Shown: piece by piece, positions 5,756 to 8,972 of the stretch
Position numbering within the stretch: the first letter of the stretch is position 1
Layout of the letters: every line of letters starts with the position of its first letter
Assembly: GCA_001303665.1 (NCBI GenBank)
Contig: LJUF01000120.1
Coordinates: 1-8,972 of the forward strand
Length of the DNA: 8,972 nucleotides
Origin: Phycisphaerae bacterium SM23_33
Lineage (GTDB): Bacteria > Planctomycetota > Phycisphaerae > SM23-33
Direction: 5' to 3'
Translations under genes and position numbers: made by a program
The notes under the pieces: model-generated
Told to the model about the DNA's origin: nothing
What the model saw: the letters and a program-made list of their open reading frames with translations, nothing else
Databases searched by the model: none

Positions 5756-8035
5756 ATGCGAACCAGGGAACCTCATTCCTTCTGGAGAGGGCTGATCATG
5801 GCGGCATTGGTACCTGCACTGAGCGGCTCGGCGGAGGCAGCGGACCTTCCCCAATGGGACCTGCCCAGGATGGAGGGCCTCGACGCCGCCCAATGGGGGC
5901 CGCCGACGGTGGACGGCACGCAGGCCTGCCGCGTGGTCAAGGCGGGCAGGACGGGCGCCTGGCAGGTCCCGGTCTGGTGGGGTGATTCGTCCCGGCCGCA
6001 CAGGGGAACCGTCTACGTGCTGGGCATTCGGTACAAGGACGTGATCTCGGTGCCGGCCGTGCTGTCCGCCCACGCGGGCCTGGCGCCCTACTGGCGGCAT
6101 TCGGAGGTGTATCGCTTCGGCGGGCTGGCCGACGGGAAGTGGAAAGTGGCCGAAGCCCCCGTGTCGTGGGACCTGCTGTGCAGGATCCGGGGAGGGAACA
6201 ACACCGCCTTCTCCGTCAGGACCGAGAAGGAAGACCTGCCCCTCGGAAAGGTGACGGTGCGACTGGCCCGGCCGGGGGATGCCGAACGCTACTTCCGGGA
6301 GACGCGGGAGTGGATCGCGAGGCTGCACGCGGCTCGGTTTCCCGACGTTCGGCCGGCCACCGCGCAAGAGCCCGTGCTCCCGGAGGCCTTGGCGGCGAAG
6401 GCCATCGTGCCGTTCGTGAGGAATTACTGCGTCTTCATCCGCGAGAATTCCGCGCCGGCGAAGGGGGAGGCGGGCTCGCCCGTCAAGATGCGCATGACGT
6501 TGGACGAGTTGGAGTCGGCGAGCTTTGGAATATACGCCAGCGGCCGCGACCTGAAGAACGTCACCTGCCGGCTGTCGGCGTTCACCGGGCCGGCGGGCAA
6601 GCTCGAATGTCAGGCAGACCTGAAGACGATCGAATACGCCCTGCTCGGCGGCCGGAGGAGGGCCAGGCGGGCCCCGCTGCGCCTGTGGCCGGCCTTCGCG
6701 GTGGACATCCCCGCCGGGCGGTCCCACGGCTTCTGGCTGACGATCCGAACGCAGCATGGAAAGAGCCGGCCGGGCAGCTACCGCGGCAAAGTGTCGATCC
6801 AGAGCGGCGATGATTCGGCCGAGCTGCCCGTGGAGGTCGAGGTGCTGCCCCTTCGCCTGCTGACCGTGGACGAGGCGGGAGTTGCCATGGGTGCGTGCGT
6901 CAATGCCCTGCCTCCGGAACAGGAGATGCAGACGTTCCAGGACTACAACCTGCGGACGGCGCAGTCGCGGTTTCACTCGACCAACCTGGCGTTCTCCGTG
7001 ACGGCCGGCCGGCTGGACATCGACTTCGGCTACCTGGACGAGTGGATGGAGATGGCCAAGAGCAAACGCCTGGCCTACTTCCGGTACCTGATGGGGGGGA
7101 ATCCCTACGGGTTCCCCAGCACCATGACCGGCGAGAAGGCCCTCTTTGCCAAGGTCCACGCCGGCCCGGACGCACAGGAGAAGTTCATCGAGCGTCACAA
7201 GGCGTTTCGCGAAAAGCCCGAGACGGCCGGCGTCCTGCCGGAGATCCGCGATTTGTACGCGCAATGGACCCGGGCAATGGTCGAGCACGCCAAGGAGAAG
7301 AACTGGCCGCAGTTGCTCCTGGAGCCCTTTGACGAGCCGGCGAAGTGGGTGCATGTCTTCGTCTTTGATACGTCCCCCGAGGGCTGTATCGGCAGCGGGG
7401 AGTGGATCAAGTTTCACTTCAAGGATGCGGCCAAGCTCATGCACGATGCGACGAAGGACGTGGTGGTGAGCGCGACCATCCATCACGCCGAGCCGGGCAT
7501 GCCGTTCCTGGAGGACGTCGATCTCGTCTCCACCAACGCCATCCACGAGGACCTGAAACTGGGCGACAAGGTGAGGGCGGCCGGAAAGGTCTTCTGGCAG
7601 TACTCCGGGTGCAACGCCACCCAGCCGCCGGCCATCCCGCGGTACACCTACGGCTTTTACTTCGGGGCCTTTCAGAGCAGCGGCGGCGTGACCTGGGCCA
7701 TGAACTGGTCCCGGGGGTTCGACCTGAGCGATTCGGAGTGGTGGGCGTACTCGTGGTACACGCCGTTCGGGACGATCACCTCGCCGGCCTACGAGGGCAT
7801 GAGAGAGGGACTCGACGATCGGCGGCTGATCGAGACCTGCCGAAAGGCCTTCCAAGGCAACGCCGACGCCGAGGGTCTGCTGAAGTCGATCCTCGCCGAG
7901 GCCGTCCAGGCCCGCGCCAAGGGCGGCACGGACACGGTCAACGATTTCTACAACTCGCCGCAGCAGGTGGCCAAGCTTGACGCCTGGCGAAACCGGCTCC
8001 TCGACGAATTGCTGAAGTTGAGCAAGGCGCGTTGA
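5756..8035 (+). CDS. Exported GH123/DUF4091-like glycoside hydrolase
   Basis: 759 residues from the ATG at 5756, chosen because GGGGAG lies 7 bases upstream and a signal peptide follows (FWRGLIMAALVPALSGSAEA, cleavage near residue 28). The open frame extends upstream to 5450 without a ribosome site or signal. Residues 30-200 form a beta-rich N-terminal part. Residues about 217-365 look like the beta-sandwich that precedes the barrel in DUF4091/GH123 proteins, ending PGSYRGKVSIQSGDDSAELP. Residues 375-695 fit the TIM-barrel catalytic part. LLEPFDEPAKW at 521-531 carries an Asp526-Glu527 pair, equivalent to the adjacent Asp-Glu dyad used by GH123 N-acetylgalactosaminidases in substrate-assisted catalysis. 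SPAYEGMREGLDDRRLIETC near 676-695 is the characteristic EGxxDxxxL ending of DUF4091. The substrate is unknown; a sulfated or amino-sugar polysaccharide is plausible. Unlike its neighbours it has no dockerin repeats and no PEP-CTERM tail, so it is probably periplasmic or freely secreted. Confidence 0.92.
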   Translation: MRTREPHSFWRGLIMAALVPALSGSAEAADLPQWDLPRMEGLDAAQWGPPTVDGTQACRVVKAGRTGAWQVPVWWGDSSRPHRGTVYVLGIRYKDVISVPAVLSAHAGLAPYWRHSEVYRFGGLADGKWKVAEAPVSWDLLCRIRGGNNTAFSVRTEKEDLPLGKVTVRLARPGDAERYFRETREWIARLHAARFPDVRPATAQEPVLPEALAAKAIVPFVRNYCVFIRENSAPAKGEAGSPVKMRMTLDELESASFGIYASGRDLKNVTCRLSAFTGPAGKLECQADLKTIEYALLGGRRRARRAPLRLWPAFAVDIPAGRSHGFWLTIRTQHGKSRPGSYRGKVSIQSGDDSAELPVEVEVLPLRLLTVDEAGVAMGACVNALPPEQEMQTFQDYNLRTAQSRFHSTNLAFSVTAGRLDIDFGYLDEWMEMAKSKRLAYFRYLMGGNPYGFPSTMTGEKALFAKVHAGPDAQEKFIERHKAFREKPETAGVLPEIRDLYAQWTRAMVEHAKEKNWPQLLLEPFDEPAKWVHVFVFDTSPEGCIGSGEWIKFHFKDAAKLMHDATKDVVVSATIHHAEPGMPFLEDVDLVSTNAIHEDLKLGDKVRAAGKVFWQYSGCNATQPPAIPRYTYGFYFGAFQSSGGVTWAMNWSRGFDLSDSEWWAYSWYTPFGTITSPAYEGMREGLDDRRLIETCRKAFQGNADAEGLLKSILAEAVQARAKGGTDTVNDFYNSPQQVAKLDAWRNRLLDELLKLSKAR

Positions 8036-8061
8036 AGCCTCGGCGCTGCCGGCGTTCGTAG

Positions 8062-8262
8062 CCTTGGTCGACGACCGAAGGGCCAGGCACGGGGGCCCTG
8101 AAGGTCCGGGTTGATTACATCTGGCACACCGCCGGCATCAGAACCGTCAGCAGCAGGATCGTCCGGTCGGGCCCATCCGACCACTACCTGCTGGTCAGCC
8201 AGTTGGAGTTGTCCCCGCCTTCCACGCAGCCCAGCCGTGCGACCACCGGCACCGCGAAGTAG
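8062..8262 (+). pseudogene. C-terminal remnant of an endonuclease/exonuclease/phosphatase family protein
   Basis: The plus-strand frame ending at TAG 8260-8262 reads KVRVDYIWHTAGIRTVSS then RIVRSGPSDHYLLVSQLELS. The RVDYI strand followed about 20 residues later by SDHYLLV is the hallmark C-terminal pair of the EEP superfamily (Asp and the catalytic SDH His; DNase I, exonuclease III and sphingomyelinase type). An EEP domain needs roughly 250 residues. Here the frame meets a stop at 8059-8061, and the glycosidase gene ends 27 bp earlier, so the N-terminal metal-binding Asn and Glu motifs are absent. There is no start codon with a ribosome site. The frame differs from that of the glycosidase, so it is not a fusion. 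Most likely a truncated relic left by a deletion or recombination. What lies beyond SQLELS (a Ser/Thr/Pro-rich dozen) may be the original C-terminus or junk. Confidence 0.72.
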
Positions 8263-8700
8263 GCTGTTCCACCCCCGGCCGCTGGGGCTGTACACCAGCA
8301 TGCTCATGCGCCGCAGCACCGTGAATGGTGAACGAGCCCACCGAACGCGTCCATGAAAGAGAAGCTGTTGTTCTCTGCGAGCCTCTATGAAGCCGCCGCC
8401 CGGGTCAAACGGCCGACCTCAGCACCCACAGGCTGGGCACTGACAATGCCTCCAGTCCATCTACCAGCGGCCAGCTATGTCCATCGCGGCCGTCGCCTTC
8501 GACTCGGCCTCCCCGCGTTGGCTGGGCGGGCTGATCGCTGCCTCTGTCGGCCGGCAGCGTCGGCCAGGCGGGCCCGCGGCCCTCGGCCACAAGCAGCTTC
8601 CCAAGCGCCGCCCCGCAGGCCCCTGGCAACTCCAGCATAGATGACGCAGGCCCGCTGCCGGCCCGGCGGCCGTGAACCTGCCCGGCCGCGGCGACTGGCC
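8263..8700. other. Stretch with no convincing intact gene
   Basis: All six frames were read. The minus-strand dockerin frame runs through to 8405, but past about 8750 its translation is low-complexity Gly/Ala/Pro/Arg text without domain features. A plus frame from 8477 (MSIAAVAFDSASPRWLGG, stop 8642-8644) and a plus frame from 8353 (MKEKLLFSASLYEAAA) look slightly protein-like but have no ribosome site and no family signature. It is best described as degraded or spacer DNA between two truncated genes. Confidence 0.45.
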
Positions 8701-8972
8701 CAGTTAGGCTTCCCATCTCCGCGCCGGCCTCCGCCGCGCCCGCCCCGGCCGAGCCTTCGCCCAGCTCCTCCAGGTAATGCATTGACCAGACGTTGTAGTC
8801 CAGCCCGTCAACGACGGCGTCAGCGTTGAAGTTCCCGTACTCCCAGCCGCCGTCGGCCCAGGCCGGCACCGGCTGCTCGAGGTAGTGCAGCGACCAGGTG
8901 TTGTAGTCCAGCCCATCCACCACGCCGTCGCCGTTGGCGTCGCCCGGCAGGGGGGTGACCGGCTCGACCGTC
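8405..8972 (-). CDS. Dockerin-repeat protein, C-terminal part; no sorting tail (5' end beyond window)
   Basis: The frame is open from the right edge to the TGA at 8407-8405; the gene's start and main domain lie outside the window. It enters as TVEPVTPLPGDANGDGVVDG and continues LDYNTWSLHYLEQ, then a Trp/Gly linker (AWADGGWEYGNFNADAVVDG), then LDYNVWSMHYLEEL. These are two dockerin-like repeats, homologous to those of the nucleoside-hydrolase-like protein and with the same 108-bp period. There a PEP-CTERM tail follows within about ten residues. Here the frame continues with Gly/Ala/Arg-rich text (GEGSAGAGAAEAGAEMG and about 110 more residues) that has no PEP motif, no hydrophobic helix and no Arg cluster, and I found none in the other minus frames nearby. 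The true 3' end has probably been lost or frameshifted near 8750. The repeat part is secure; the extension to 8405 is not. Confidence 0.7.
   Translation of the reverse strand, partial: TVEPVTPLPGDANGDGVVDGLDYNTWSLHYLEQPVPAWADGGWEYGNFNADAVVDGLDYNVWSMHYLEELGEGSAGAGAAEAGAEMGSLTGPVAAAGQVHGRRAGSGPASSMLELPGACGAALGKLLVAEGRGPAWPTLPADRGSDQPAQPTRGGRVEGDGRDGHSWPLVDGLEALSVPSLWVLRSAV
8770..8921 (-). repeat. Second pair of 44-bp dockerin coding repeats
   Basis: Copies at 8770-8813 and 8878-8921 match the 3655-3698 and 3763-3806 copies, including GACCAGnnGTTGTAGTCCAG and the TTGAAGTTCCCG spacer motif. The start-to-start distance is 108 bp in both genes, so the whole two-repeat module is homologous between them. 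Confidence 0.8.

Noticed and set aside
5693..7855. 720-residue minus-strand open frame
   Set aside because: Antisense to the GH123-like gene, His/Arg/Gly/Pro-rich, no signature. The plus-strand gene has a signal peptide and catalytic motif.
8265..8410. Frameshifted LamG-like or other domain on the minus strand (GGFIEARRE / ENNSFSFMDAFGG)
   Set aside because: It only appears after joining two frames by hand, with no motif strong enough to identify a family.
8477..8644. Small plus-strand frame MSIAAVAFDSASPRW...
   Set aside because: Looks mildly protein-like, but there is no ribosome site and no recognised family, and it overlaps low-complexity sequence.
1..8972. Transposons, CRISPR, tRNA, rRNA, defence or biosynthetic cluster
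   Set aside because: No transposase motifs, terminal repeats, regular short repeats or structural RNA genes were seen. The gene set is ordinary exported proteins.

Overview
The window looks like a piece of a GC-rich Planctomycetota chromosome, probably Phycisphaerae-like. The lineage is inferred from gene content. Secreted proteins carry C-terminal PEP-CTERM sorting tails (Pro-Glu-Pro, hydrophobic helix, Arg cluster), planctomycete-style dockerin-like repeats built around VDGLDYN(I/T/V)WS, a PQQ-type beta-propeller beginning WNQWRGPDRSG, and an isolated Flp-type pilin. Almost every gene product is exported. No rRNA, tRNA, CRISPR array, transposase or recognisable defence or biosynthetic cluster is visible.

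Layout. The left edge holds the minus-strand gene of a small PEP-CTERM protein (1-545, 3' end cut by the window), preceded on the same strand by a 60-residue Flp/Fap pilin (669-851). Divergent from these, behind a near-consensus promoter, is a secreted PQQ-like beta-propeller (1287-2912) with a charged helical insertion. It converges on a small lipoprotein (2972-3355, minus). Next on the minus strand is a 510-residue exported nucleoside-hydrolase-like protein with two dockerin-like repeats and a PEP-CTERM tail (3554-5086). An in-frame, degenerate second sorting tail lies directly behind its stop codon. A divergent intergenic region of about 670 bp with strong inverted repeats separates it from a 759-residue exported GH123/DUF4091-like glycosidase (5756-8035, plus).

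The last 0.9 kb looks rearranged. Just behind the glycosidase lies the C-terminal remnant of an endonuclease/exonuclease/phosphatase (EEP) family gene with no N-terminal part. From the right edge a second dockerin-repeat gene reads leftwards, but it lacks any recognisable PEP-CTERM tail. Between them is about 400-500 bp with no convincing gene.

Taken together this is a cell-surface and periplasmic degradation set: polysaccharide and nucleoside hydrolases, scaffold-type repeats, sorting tails and a pilin. No operon of more than two genes is evident. I see no clear new multi-gene system. The most unusual items are the double sorting tail, the nucleoside-hydrolase/dockerin/PEP-CTERM fusion, and the remnant-rich right end.
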